A stretch of 64,000 bases of DNA from Sorghum bicolor (Eukaryota > Streptophyta > Magnoliopsida > Poales > Poaceae): positions 37,168,377 through 37,232,376 of the forward strand of contig NC_012870.2 in the NCBI RefSeq assembly GCF_000003195.3. Direction: 5' to 3'. How positions within the stretch are numbered: position 1 is the first letter of the stretch; every line of letters starts with the position of its first letter. The notes under the pieces were generated by a model. The model worked only from the letters and a program-made list of their open reading frames with translations. It did not search any database and was not told the origin of the DNA. Shown here in pieces: positions 12,200 through 25,062 of this stretch. The position numbers and the translations under genes are program-made.

Positions 12200-15100
12200 T
12201 GTAACACCCCAGTGTTATGGTTGCATTAATCATGTGCATAGCATAAGCATCATCATCTACTCAAAGCATATCATGATCATCATCTATCTTGAGCCATGTC
12301 ATTCTATGCAAAATTGTGCTTTAAATTGCTTAAATGGGATTCCTATGCTTATGTTTGAGTGAACCATGCTTGTGTTTGTGCTCTATGCTTTGGTAATTAG
12401 TTTATCTATGCTTAACTTAACCTTGGGAACAATGTTCATGTTGATCACTTCTCCGAAATAATCACCTAAGTCATACTTATGTAAATAGGCCATAGAAACC
12501 TCTTTTGCTTAGGCGTTTAAAAAGTGTTTCATAAAATGTTTGCATGTCAAAACTTGCTACAACAAAGTTGTAGCAAATTTTATAAGGAACAAAAGTTATT
12601 TTATGGCCATCTCATGCAAATGATCACAAATAGCTCAAAAGTGACCCACAAGGCAGATTTGGGGCTGTTTCCAACACTTAGAAAAATTTCTAAGTCCGGG
12701 AACACAAACAGTTTGCTCGATCGATTTTGGAAACACTATATCTGTTAATCCCGGCTGATCTGGCTTTTGCTCTAGTTGACAAAGATGTAGAACTCGATTG
12801 GAACTCCAACTTTGTCAACTGCATCATCTTCTATCACGGGCTGGTTTGGGAGTTATCCGTTGCTGAAGTCGCTCTGTCAGTCGGTCGCCGTTTTCTCTGA
12901 ATCGAAGCCGAGCTCACCGTCGGGGATGGCCAGAGCGCCACCTGTCCGCCAGATGTCGTCCGTACACCAGCGATGGCCCCGCTTGTCAGCTCCCAGTGCA
13001 CGCATGACCTCCACGGCGTCGCCCCGAGCAGAGTGGACGCGTCCACTTCCGCTCTGCCTCGCCCCTCTCGCCACAAACGCGGCCGCCGTGAGCTCTCCGT
13101 CGCGAGCGCACTCCGGCGAGCTCGCGCACGTTCCTTGCTGCGCCATTGCCCACCAAACTTCACCCACAGCTCCGCCATGAACCGCTCTCCATTCCCCACC
13201 CACCACCTCATCGTGAAATCCACCGGTGAGCCGCCATTCCCTTCTTTCCCCAAATCGGGTCGCTGTGATCATCTTTTCCGGCGAGCCCAATGCCGAGCCC
13301 TGTGAAGCCTCTTGTCTCCTCTGGTCAGGTAGTAGAGGTAGAGTAGGTCCTTAGCGAGCGTTTGCGCCACTTGGTAGACGCTCTACCGAGCTCTCCGTCG
13401 CCGGACACGATGCGCAGCGCCGCCGTGTTTCCGCCGGAGATGGGTGCTCCCGTGGCCAGCGTGTTCCACGAGGTTTCAAGCCAAGCCACGTACCTAGGAA
13501 GCTTCGCCGTAGTCCGCTGGTGCTGTAGAAGGTCTTAGGTCACGCTCTACCGGCCTGAGGGCTCCGGCGTAACGCCGAGCACCTCCGCCGAGCCGCCATT
13601 GTCGACGGCGAGCCCCTTCTGGTGGCTTCGCCGTGGGGAAAAGGGGGTCAATCGAGTCGCTAGAGTCTGGGGATCACGTTGGTGCCCTTGGTTTGGCCGG
13701 AGACCTCGCCGTCGTGGAGAAATCACCGGCGAAAGTCGCCTCGGCCGTGAGGGAGAAGAACCTGACAGCCGGGGTCCACTGTCAGCGTCACCTCCTTCCC
13801 TCCTTTTCTTTTATTCAAAATCCTGATTTTTGGCTTTCTTGCAAAAATCATATCTCCTGTTTCTGAGATCCAAAAATTGTGAAACCAATTTTGTGGTATT
13901 CCTTGAGATGGCTCGTTTGTAATAAAAATATAAAATGAACCATGTTTTCTGGGAAAATATTTATTAAGGATTTAATCTTGTTTTTCATGGATAAATTCAT
14001 ATCTCTGGTTATACTACTTAGTTTGCCATGAAAATTTTATGGTAGTCTCTGTGTGATGCTAGAATGCTATGATAAATATTTCATGATTTTAGGAGTAATG
14101 CAACTCTGATATGTAATTTATGATTGAACTTTGGCTTGTTTCTTTAATTAAATCATATAAAATAATTGGTGCTTATGCTGGTGTTCTACTTTGGTAGAAA
14201 ACATGTTTATGGTATTCCTAAGATATAAATAATCTGAAATCTGTTGTTTGGCACCATATAAGTCATGTTTTCCAATTTATGAAATAAGCACCAAGTTACA
14301 TGGTAAGTGTATATCTTTAACTTGGTATGTGCAATTGCTCTGAAATTTCTCTGGTGATGCTTTGATGCTATACTTGTGCTCTTGTAATTTTTGTAGATTT
14401 TTCTGAGCACTTTGACTAGTATCTTGTAATTATGCTTCTTTCTAGAATTAATTAATAAATGCCTTGTTAAGTAAATGTTTGGGGTTATCATCTGGTGTTG
14501 TGGTAATCTTGTGATATGCTTGTGTTCATAAGCCATGTGGTTGGCCTGGTTTATGTTTTGGTTATGTCATGAAATAATTAATTATAGGGTTAAAGGCAGT
14601 TCTGGACAGCAAGGGAGCAATTTAACTTTTTCTTAATGATAATTTGGTTTTCTGAGAAACTTATCTAAATCAAAGTTGTTGTAAACTTATTGAACTAGCT
14701 GTGGTTTAAATTTGGTATCATTTGGTCCAGTAGTTTAAAAGTTATGGCTGTTCCAAGTTGGGTTCCAGAAATAGGTGCTCTCTGTTTTTTCTGGGACAGA
14801 ACATGGAACTTTGTTTAAATGACTGGTTTAATTTATGAATCTTGCTGTGATGTTTAAAGATGAATTGTAGACAATTTCATAAGCTTTCCAGAATGTCCTC
14901 ACTTAGATTGGTTGCATCTTTGTGGTAATAGTTATGATCTGTTTACTGAGCTACTCTCGTTCTAGGTTGCTTGCTGTTATGTGCTATCATGATAGGTTTT
15001 GGGTTAGGATAACTTGTTAACTTGTGTGGACTTGTTATAACTTTTGCTCCGTAAATGAGTGTCCAGTGAGTCGCTTATGCATCAAGCATTCATTCTTTTG

Positions 15101-15236
15101 TATGCACACCTTCTTATTCACTGAGCATGCAATAGGTGCATCGGACGTGGCAGTGTCCTTCGATCTACAAGTGAATCCCGAAGGCCAGGAGGGCAGCCAA
15201 GAGGTGGAGGTCCAGCAAGCCGGACTCGAGGAGACA
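12200..15236 (+). repeat. 5' LTR of element A (internally deleted)
   Basis: It starts TGTAACACCCCAGTGTTATGG and ends GAGACA just before the PBS. Compared with the B LTR it lacks about 1.5 kb: similarity runs to CCGAGGAG (18373 in B) and resumes at the last few bases of the LTR. The segment at about 12750-13850 is also diverged from B. There is no 3' LTR of A in the window to compare with. Confidence 0.8.
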
Positions 15237-15238
15237 GC

Positions 15239-15250
15239 TGGCATCGGAGC
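15239..15250 (+). other. Primer-binding site of element A
   Basis: TGGCATCGGAGC lies two bases after the LTR end. It carries the same two differences from the initiator-Met tRNA PBS as B and D. Confidence 0.8.
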
Positions 15251-15519
15251 AAGTTCAGCATTATAAATGCAGCGTTTGTGTATTTAAAAACAAAAGAGTT
15301 TTTAAATAAAATGGTGTAAATCAATAATTAAGTTATGCCAGTGGTCGAATCCTCCTTGCCCACATAAGGACTATAGGTGGCTATTTAAGTACTGACTTCG
15401 GGGGTTTTATTTATGCATCTTCGGCAGTACTCAGGTATGGATGTGTGATGACCGCACTATGCTACCCTGTGGTCTAATGGTGGAGGTAGCCTTCATATGT
15501 GAATTAGCCACATATGTCT
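15251..15519 (+). other. Element A leader, first part
   Basis: Noncoding leader, nearly identical to 19938-20200 of B. It continues at 54282 beyond element B, where the first bases TGTCGCTAGATTTAAATTATGC match B at 20203. Confidence 0.8.
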
Positions 15520-18500
15520 TGTAACACCCCAGTGTTATGGTGCATTGATCATGTGCATAGCATGAGCATCATCATCCATTCAAAGCATCCATGATCATCA
15601 TCTACCTTGAGCCATGTCATTCTATGCAAAAATGTGTTTAAATTGCTTAAATAGGCTTCCTATGCTTATGTTTGAGTGAACTATGTTTGTGTTTGTGCTT
15701 AATGCCTTGGTAATTAGTTTATCTATGCTTAACTTGACTTTGGGAACAATGTTCATGTTGATCACTTCTCCAAAATATGCCTTTAAGTCATACTTATGCA
15801 AATAGGCCCTATAAACCTATTTTGCTTAGGCTTTTAAAAAGTGTTTCATAAAATGTATGCATGTCAAAACTTTCTACAGCAAAGTTGTAGCAAATTTTAT
15901 AAGGAACAAAAGTTGTTTTATGGCCATCTCATGAAAAGGATCACAAATAGCTCAAAAGTGACCCACAAGGCAGATTTGGGGCTGTTTCCAACACTTAGAA
16001 AATTTTCTGTCTGGAATCACTGCAGTTTGCTCGAGGGGGTATTGTTCATCTTCCAGTTTGAATTCTAGGCCGAATCAAGCCTTGATCTAGTAAGCAATGT
16101 TGGAGTACTCATGTAGCTCTCCAGCATGGAGCAATTAGCCAGCAAAATCATCGAGTGGTTTAGGAGTTAATCGTCGGGCAAAATCGAGTTTCAGTCGGTT
16201 TGGGAAGTGAATGGAGCCGTCGTCAGACAGGGGGAGCTCGCCGGTGTTGCCGCGTGTCTGGACCCGTGGCGTCCGTACGTCGCCATTGGTCCCGCACGTC
16301 AGTCGCCGGTGTTGCCGCGTGTCTGGACCCATCTCCGGTCGCGTGGACAGCGCCATTCCACTCCCGGTCCCCTCTCTCTCGCGTGCGTCGTCGTCTCCGC
16401 GTCGCCGCCGTTGCTTCGGCGAGCTCGCGCGCGCGTGTCTCCTTGTCTCCGGTCAAGCAACTGTGTCCAGTGCTCCCAAGCCTCTCCACTCCACCGTCGT
16501 CAAGTTGGCTGCGACTGCCGAGCCTCGGTGAGCCCGCATTGCCTTCTCCGCCGCGAGCTTGCCTCGCCGGAGTTCCGCCATGGCCACCGGCGTCGTGGCC
16601 AGGGCTCTGTAGCCCACCATTCTTTCTCATTCTTGTTCCAAAAGCTCCGCTAGGTCATGCTGATGCTCGTCCGCATCCTCTTCCGCTCTGTCTCCGGCCA
16701 GAGACGCCGGCGGTCGGCCGCGCACCATCGCCGTGCCGCCATTCGCGAGGGCGAGGTGCCTAGAGTCCGGTAGAGTTAGGGTTTTGGGTACCGCTCGATG
16801 CGGAATGCGGTGGAGAGCACGATGGTGCCCTTGGCCAGCGCCGAGACCTCGCCGTCGACGAGATCTCCGGCGGTCAAGTCGCGCCTCTGCTTTCGGGTCG
16901 CTGGCAGGTGGGGTCCGTTGACTCGCGGGTCCCCTCTGTCAGTCTCTCTTTCTCCTTTGTTTAAATTAGGGTTTGAGCTGTTTTTGCAAAAATCATATCT
17001 CCTGTTTCTGAGATCCAAAAATTGTGAAACCAATTTTGTGTTGTTCCATGAGATGGCTAGTTTTTAATAAAAATATAAAATGAACCATGTTTTCTGGGAA
17101 AATATTTATTAAGGATTTAATCTTGTTATTCATGGATAAATTCATATCTCTGGTTATATTGCTTAGTTTACTCTGAAAATTTTGTAGTAGTCTCTGTATG
17201 GTATTAGAGTGCTTTGGTAAATATTTCATTATTTTTGGTGTACTGCAGCTTTGATATGCAATTTATGGTTGAAATGTGGCTTGTTTCCTTAATTAAATCA
17301 TATAAAATAATTGGTGCTTATGCTGGTGCTCTACTTTGGTAGTAAACATGTTCATGGTATTTCTCATATAAAAATAATCTGAAATCTGTTGTTTGGTACC
17401 ATATAAGTCATGTTTCTGAATTTATGAAATAAGAGCCTTGGCACATGTTAAATACATATCTTTATTTTGGCATGTGCAATTGCTCTGAAATTTTTATGGT
17501 GATGCTTTGGTGCTATACTTGTGCCTCTGTAATTTTTGTAGATTTTTCTGAGCACTTTGACTAGTACCTTGTAATTATGCCCTTTTCTAGAATTAATTAA
17601 TAAATGCCTTGTTAAGTAAATATTTGAGGGTTATCATTTGGTGTTCTGGTAACCTGGTGATCTGCTTGTGCTCATAAGCCATGTGGTTGGCATGGTCTAT
17701 GTCTTGGTCATGTCATCAATTAATTAATTAAAGCGGTTAAAAGCTGTCTGGACAGCAAGGGAATAATTTAACTTTTGATTAAAGATAACTTGCTTTTCTG
17801 GGAACTTGTCTAAATCAAAGTTGTTGTAAACTTATTGAACTAGTTGTGGTTTCAATTTGGGATCATTTGGTCCAGTAGTTTGAATGTTATGGCTGTTCCA
17901 AGTTAGGTTCCAGAAATAGGTGCTCTCTGTTTTTCTGGGACAGAACCTGGAACTTTGTTTAAATGACTGGTTTAATGTATGAATTATGCTGTGATGTTTA
18001 AAGATGATTTGTAGACAATTTCATAAGCTTTCCAGAATGTCTTTACTTATATTTGTTGGACCTGTCTATCATTAGTTATGATTTATTTACTGAGTATACT
18101 TGTTTTGTGTGCTTGCTGTATTAGTATCATGATAGGCTTTGGGCTAAGTTAACTTATTAACTTGTGTGAGATTGTTATAACTTTTGCCCCGTAAATGAGT
18201 GTCCAGTAAGTTACTTGTGCTATCAAGCATTCATCTTTAGCATGTGCATCTTCTTATTGTTCGGGCATGCAATAGGTGCATCGGACGCGACAGCCTCCTT
18301 CGATCTGCAAGCGAATCCCGAAGGCCAGGAGGGCAACCAGGAGGTGGAGGTCCAGCAAGTCGGACCCGAGGAGCCAGAAGAAGAAGTTGAGTGCCCGAAT
18401 CACGAGCCGGCGTCGTTCGTGAAAGGCAAGCCCTGGAGCATTCTAAGTCTCCCTTTATCTTCAAAAGTTTACTTAATATGTTATATCTATTGCTGCATTA

Positions 18501-19923
18501 AGTTTAGGAGTTGGGATGAAAACCTTTGCTGCACTTTATTCCATCCTTGTCCAGATAATTCATCCTACCCTGGTTGTAGAATCAGGATCGAGTAGCAGCT
18601 TAGCCATGCTCTAATCGGTAGAAGTCGGGTGATATCCTGTCACCTGCGCGATATAGGCTTATGTCGGATCACGATGGTCTATATGTGCTATCGTGGATGG
18701 AACCAGATTAATTTGACTTAAGCCGGGCGGAGTTTTGCAAATTTGTAATAACTCCGTCTGTGGCAGCTAAGGACCGATCGTTGTACGTCCTCTTGTCATG
18801 TTGAACGCATGCCTGACACTTAGTTGGCCGGATAACTCGTTCCGACCGCGAAGCCGAGTAGTATGACTCAGGCCGGAAGACCGACAAGTATAAAGTGCGC
18901 ACTACCGGATGAAGTGCGGTGTGCGGGGGACCATTGGCGTAAGTCCAAAGGCAGGTGAGTTAAAATTCCTGACCTCCCTGGCAGAGTGGTATCCCTGGGA
19001 GTGCGGCGCTGATCGGAGCCGCGATTCCTGAGTTGTACCAAAGGTGACCCGTTGGCTCTCCGGCAGGGGATGCTTGGGTGAGTGCTAGGAATAACCCTCC
19101 AGCTGGATAGGAATTCGATTCGAATCGCCGTCTCTCCCGGTTAGTGAGAACTTGACAGAGCAGCGGCAAACGTAGCATTCACTAATGAATTGGTTCATGA
19201 TAATGATGATAGCAAGAAGAAGACACGATGAATTTGATATGGTTATTATTGTTTGCAATAATCAAGTGATGTGTTGTAGTACAGGTGCTAATCTAGTGGT
19301 AGGCTGATGAATAAATATGATGCTCTCAAATTAACTTAGTCGTAAGTTAAGCTTTTGGCAAAAGGGTGAGTCAGCCGGCTCCACTTTATATCAAGCTTTG
19401 CATGATCCTTGGTGTCTTTTATGTTTTACTAGACGGGTAAGTCTAGCTGAGTACATTCTCGTACTCAGGGTTTATTTCCCACCTGTTGCAGATGACATCT
19501 TTTATGACGGCTTCTGCAAGACCTGTCTCCATCCCGCTGGGGATGAGGACTAACCGTTGGGCACAGTTCTCTAACAATCTCGCCTCTGATGCTTTTGGAA
19601 GGATGGTGTAGACTCTGGCAGTAACTCAAACTTATGAACTGAACTTTGGAAAGTGTGTGTAACTATTTTGCTTCCGCTACTTCGAACAAGTGTTGTAATA
19701 ACTTAATACTCCGATGTGGTGCCGCTTCGACGGCAATGAATGACTATGTAACATTCATTGTGTTTATGTTGAACTATTACGATCTTGGTTTGTTGCAAGT
19801 TGGTTTGAAGTCCTTCGTGATTTTAATTGACTACCGGGATTATATGGGCTCAAGTTTGGAAACTTGATTGCTTGGCGATCGTTTCTGCACTTGAACTCTT
19901 ATAATTTGGTCGGTTCTGTGACA
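15520..19923 (+). repeat. 5' LTR of element B (about 4.4 kb)
   Basis: TGTAACACC...CTGTGACA. It pairs with 49919-54281 at high identity over the whole length. Relative to the 3' LTR it has a local duplication around 16240-16340, where a GTTGCCGCGTGTCTGGACCC unit is seen twice, and retains about 46 bases (around 15910-15960) that the 3' copy lost between two AAAAGT repeats. Confidence 0.9.
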
Positions 19924-19925
19924 GC

Positions 19926-19937
19926 TGGCATCGGAGC
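19926..19937 (+). other. Primer-binding site of element B
   Basis: TGGCATCGGAGC two bases after the LTR end. It is an initiator-Met-type PBS with two differences, as in A and D. Confidence 0.85.
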
Positions 19938-20654
19938 AAGTTCAGCATTATAAATGCAGCGTTTGTGTATTTAAAACAAAAGAGTTTTAAAATAAAATGG
20001 TGTAAAACAAATAATTAAGTTATGCCAGTGGTCGAATCCTCCTTGCCCACATAAGGACTCTAGGTGGCTATTTAAGTACTGACTTGGGGGGGGGGTTTAT
20101 TTATGCATCTCCGGCAATACTCAGGTATGGATGTGTGATGACCGCCCTATGCTACCCTGTGGTCTAATGGTGGAGGTAGCCTTCATATGTGAATTAGCCA
20201 CATGTGTCGCTAGATTTAAATTATGCAACGTCGCACCTACGCCCTGGTAAGTGTGAGCTGTGAGAGCATGATCGTCCAAACGGCGGTCTAGGGGAATGTT
20301 CGCGGTGGTTTTCTGGAGTGGTTACATGTCGAAACCATGGAACCACAAAAGAAAATTAATTGGGGAGTATTTAATTTCTCGGGTAGTTGTGGTGTCATTG
20401 TTTGTGCATGTTGGGCGTGTCCAAGCAATGTGCACTTAGTTTACTGCTTTCTTGAGTGATATTGGGAACTGTTGGGCTGAAATGAAGTTTTCTGCAGGTA
20501 CTCTAACAGCGCACGTGTAAACCGATAGTTATCGTATCGAGAGACGCACGTATGCCACCGTATATCCGTTAGAATATTAATTTTCTAAGTTTGTGAGGAC
20601 GTACGGTTTGTGCATGCATCATGTCGCATTCATACATACATTCTGTCTACCCCT
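19938..20654 (+). other. Element B leader, before insertion of C
   Basis: Noncoding leader. A run of nine G near 20087-20095 and a strong donor-like G|GTAAGTGTGAG (GT at 20247-20248) stand out. The leader is cut at 20654 by element C and resumes at 34772; bases 20650-20654 are CCCCT, the TSD of C. The equivalent intact leader is 54282-54819 in A. Confidence 0.8.
20247..20252 (+). promoter_or_regulatory. Candidate 5' splice donor in B leader
   Basis: GTAAGT preceded by CTG, matching the plant donor consensus. The same site and context occur in A (54324-54329) and, on the minus strand, in D (5069-5064). It is paired with YAG sites abutting the orf0 and gag start codons. Splicing is inferred, not observed. 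Confidence 0.5.
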
Positions 20655-23600
20655 TGTAACATCCCTGATGTTACGGTTACTAAAAACGGATCATGTCATC
20701 ATAAGCATTGCAAACCATAATTGTTAAAGCACAGTAGTATGCATCAACTTAAAATAAGTTTACTTTGATTGCTTGAGCTTAGGGAAGTAGAGTGTGCTTC
20801 TGTGGTGTGTTGTTGCTTGTGTGGTTGCTAAAACCCTAGGGTAAAAGATTTCCGAGAAAATGGGGGGGGAAAACCCTGATTTCTGGATCCTAGATTTGTC
20901 CCCTTTTGCTTAAGTCAAAAACTAAGCAAAATTTGAGGTTGAGTTCAAAAGCAAAGTTGTAGCTCTTGGCAAGATGTACAACTTTGGTGTTTTGAGTTTT
21001 TGAAGTTTCAACACAAAATTCAAAGTAATTTTGAAAATACAGATTTCCAGAAAGTGTCCCCTTTTCCAACTTAAATCCCCAATTCAAAATCCATTTGGAA
21101 TTTTGAAAAGTGGTCAACATGAAAGTTGTAGAGCACAAAAAGTTGAGCAACTTTCATGTTGGGAGTTTTTCAAGTTGTTATACAAAATCAAAAGTAATTT
21201 TGGAAATTCTGTTTTGCCCCAATTCAAAAATTTGGAATTTCTTTGGTTTGAGTTTGATTTTCAAACTGTCTGGCAAAATTAACCTATTTCCAGTGAGAAT
21301 CAGCTTGGGACACCTAAATATGATTTGTAGCTTGCAAAATTTGGCACAACTTTTGTTTTGGTGGAAATTTGTCTTTAGTTCAAATTTTGGTCGGATTTCA
21401 CAAAAAGACAAACTGAGTGGATGAGGCCGGCTACAGTGATCGGCAGGGGGGGTGCTCTGCCGCCGGGGCAGAGCCGCCTCCGCGCGCGCCGCCACGCAGC
21501 TGGCCACGCAGCTGCTTGCTGCTGTGCTTCGCGTGGACGTCCTCATCCGCGAACCGCCTTCTGTTGTGGGGATAAAGCCCCGAGTGGCCAGAGTCCCCTC
21601 TTCCTTTTCTTGAACCCCGACGCCGACGAGCTCCCTGCGCCTCTCCAATTCGCCTCACTCGCTGCCGTTTCAAGCCACCTGAGCACCCCAGCAGCTCCGC
21701 CGTGAGCCCCGCCACCGATTGCGCCCCCAAACACACGCTCTATCCTACCGTAGCTTCCACCCGAGCCGTTTCTCCCCCAACTCCGGCCGAGCGCCACCGC
21801 AAGCACGTCACCGTGGCCAGCTTCACCCCGCGCCTCCCCGCTGCTGTTTCTTGCTTCGTTGAAGTCACGGTGAGCTTCTGGTGCTGTTGCGCCGCTTACT
21901 TCACGCTCTACTCGCCTGAAGCGGCCGGCGTTGGTTCGGCCGCGACGGCCATCCGCCATGAGCGTGGACAGGGAGGGTAGGAGGGAGTAGAGGTGGTCTC
22001 GTGTGTCCTAGAGGTTGCGTGAGACGCTGGAGATGCTAACCCACCCCGCCGCGCAGGCCGGGAGCTCACCGGCGCGGAGCCGGAGCTCACCGGAGCGGTG
22101 GTGGGAGGTTGAAGACGCCTCTGACGGGCGGGACCCGCCCGTCAGTGGCCGCGTGAGAGAGAGCGCGCGCGGTCCGCGCGGGAGAGCACTCTCGGGCCGA
22201 CTTGGGCCGGATCCCAGCGGGCCGCCAGCGTGGCACAGTGCCCTTTTCTTTTTCTTTTTGTTTAAAAGTGCTTAATGTTTGAATTTGAATGGTGAATTCT
22301 GTGCTGATCCAAAAATAATGAGAATTTTTGTATAAACTCTCTGAAATATGTAGGATCCAAGAAAAATACTAGGTTCTGCTTTCTAATAGTTTGCAAGGAT
22401 ACAAAAATTGGCCCTTTTAATTAGCAAATAAAACTTGTATGATTTTTAATAATTTATTTGTATGTTCAAAAATCACCAAAAATTGTGGGGAGCCTCTAAA
22501 TATTATTCCCTGGCTCCACACAAAATTTGGTGGCATTTGGGTATTGTTAGATTAGAATACTAATAAACCCTTATTTAATACTTAAATAATAATTCCAAAA
22601 CCATTAATCAATAATTAATTAAGTTCTCATGATTAAGGTTGAATGATTTTGGGATTATGTGATGACCTGAGGTCATTGACCTTAATGACCTTTGGCATTT
22701 AATTATTGTTTGACCTTAATGCTTAATTATTGTCATTAGTAATTAATTAAGGTAAATAAGATTAATAATTAGTTAATTCAGGTTAATTATGAATTAAAAG
22801 AGATTTTATTTTACAGATGCAACCTCTTGGGTAAAAACAATAGGTTATTAAACAACTTTATTTATTGATTATTCTATATTGCATTGGGAAGAAAAATTGT
22901 ACTTGATTTGGCCCTTCTTGCATAATTGTCATATGCATATCATGAGCATTCATCATTTTGCGTATAGTGCACGTGACCGAAGGAGCGCCCGTTGAACCGA
23001 ACCCCGAGGTCGGTGCTCCGTTCGAGGAAGTCGGATCCGAGACTTGGGAAGTCTCCGAGGGTCCCTCTCTGCCCTGCAACCAAGGCAAGCCCCGGATGCA
23101 TTAACCCCTCCTTGAATGTTTTGAATCTTTTATCACTTGTAAATCGAAAATGCTGCATTATGTAGTTAAGAATTGGGTTAACCTACTTGCTGCATTTACT
23201 ACCTTGATATCTGTTATCCTGTCCTTGACACCTGTTTATTTTAAAACTGCGTAGCGATGCTTAGCCCTGCTACTAGATAGGTTTTCAAACAAGAAAGTTT
23301 GAAGGGTTGTTGTGGGATACACTTATGATCAATGATGTTTCAATTTGAGACCGGTCGGTGGACTTGCTCTAAGAATGGAGTCTTAAAGTAGTGTCTCCGA
23401 CTGTGTCGATTAAGGACCGGTCCGTTGATGGCTTGCTGGGTTGAGAATTTATAGTACTAGCCACTTGCCTTCGGTAAGCCCGGTCTTGTGATCCCTCGAC
23501 GCGAACAGCTACTCGCGCACTGGGAGTGGAAAGATGGCGAGAGTAGTGTGTACCCACCTTACGGATCTGAGATGACCGGAAAACATCTAGATCGGCTGTA

Positions 23601-24690
23601 GGATGGTGGAGTACTGTGCTCTCGGGTGCCGCGAACCTGGTCAAATTTGGGGAGAGCTTGATTTGGGTTGACATATGCAAGATTTAGTTCTACATATGTC
23701 GGGTGGTTAGGAACTCCAGCTGGATTGCTAAGCGATTCGAATCGTCGTTGCTCCCCGATTGGGAGACTCAATTCCTTCGACCCTCTTCGTAGCTAAATAT
23801 GCAACTAAGTGATAAAATGAGAAAAAGGAAAATGTCTCATGAGGTTCGGATCCCAATTCCCGGACTCATAGCGACATGAAGCTATGGCCATCAATAAATA
23901 ATACTTAATGATAGGACTAGGAACTCACGGATTCGTCTGTGGGATACAACCAGTTAGACTATCCTCGAATTCCTCTGCCTCTGCGAGGGAGGAGTTCAGA
24001 GTAAAACTTGAAAATAAGGATGCACTACTAGTAAGCTTTTACGCAAAACACTTTGGCTCCTTGCCCAGCCACCCCTTGTCTACCCTAAGCCTGCATCCCT
24101 AAATTCTCCTCTTTTCCCGTCGGATAAGTCTTGTTGAGTACTCCCGTACTCAGGGTTTCAATACCCCTATTGCAGGTGAAGCACAGGAGCCGACTTGTTT
24201 CGGACCCTGTTGTGTGACCGTCGTCGAGGTTGACGACGAAGAAGAGTGAGCGTGACCCATGGGCAGGGTCTGTAATTTATTCTGTCTATATTAAAGTTTC
24301 AGTTGCTCCGCTGGACCAGGCTTGTAATAACACTCTACTATTTGGAAGAACTCCTTTTGTAAATTAAGTTATGTAATACTTCCGCTGTTTCACTCTGAAA
24401 TATTATTTTGGTCTGTGTTGTCGAGTTACTGCTTTATCTTCGCAACGAATGATCCTGGTGTTAAGGTGGCCACTTGCTATCCTGTAAGGGCGAGAAGAAA
24501 CAGTTCTCGTTGTTTGACCATTACCAGTGGTCAGGACGAGCCAGCTTGGTACGCCACGGGTAGCAGTGGAATGAGCGTCCAGCATGCTCATCGGACTTCT
24601 AAAGTGGGAGGACTCCCGACATCACCGTCAGAGGTCCTTAGGACAATGGCAGGTGTCGGTGGGCCCAAACACTTAGGAGGTTCTGCCACA
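20655..24690 (+). repeat. 5' LTR of element C (4036 bp)
   Basis: It starts TGTAACATCCCTGATGTTACGG and ends GGTTCTGCCACA. By eye it differs from 30720-34766 at only about 20 positions plus one 11-base indel, so the insertion is recent. The ends form an 8-base inverted repeat (GTAACATC/GATGTTAC at 20656-20674). The GC-rich block at about 21420-22240 gives overlapping open frames on both strands that I reject as genes. Confidence 0.95.
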
Positions 24691-25062
24691 GCTGGTATCA
24701 GAGCATTCGTTGCTAAGATGACTGCTGAACCTTTTGAAAAACTTCAAAAATTCGTTTGGAACTAATACTATGAACCTGCCTATTTTGAGTCCAAGTGCTT
24801 AGTCCTAACCTACCCCTGTCTATAGGCTTTCTTAGAATTTTTGAAGTGGTATGGAGGAGCAACATAAAGTATTGCCCTATGTTGTAGAAGTTTAAAGTAA
24901 TAATGTTACGAATTGTTAGTAGGAATCGTAAGTTCGTGCATGCATCATGATGTATTAACTGATTAAGTTCCTTCCTCCTTGTTGGGTTGGGTGAATAGAA
25001 TCAATCCTATTCTTGCTAACCTTTAAGGTCTCTCTTACTAATCTAAACTTACCCTCTACAGG
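24691..25062 (+). other. Element C leader
   Basis: Noncoding leader from PBS to orf0. It has a donor-like C|GTAAGT at 24928-24933 and, before orf0, CTAAC/ACTAAT branch-point-like sequence and a pyrimidine-rich tract ending ACAG at 25061, one base before the ATG. If spliced, the intron would be about 134 bases. Confidence 0.7.
24693..24704 (+). other. Primer-binding site of element C
   Basis: TGGTATCAGAGC is the canonical 12-base match to the 3' end of plant initiator-Met tRNA, two bases after the LTR. Confidence 0.9.

Noticed and set aside
16200..16763. Open frames of 100-190 residues in GC-rich LTR DNA (also 8563-8948, 12812-13305, 21421-22275, 31486-32340, 50555-51121)
   Set aside because: They overlap on several frames and both strands, are rich in Arg, Pro, Ser and Ala, match no family, and lie inside LTRs. 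They are by-products of high GC content.
22560..22810. AT-rich TTAATTAATTAA stretch in the C LTR as a MITE or replication origin
   Set aside because: No terminal inverted repeats or TSD were found, and the stretch is present in both LTRs of C, so it belongs to the LTR.
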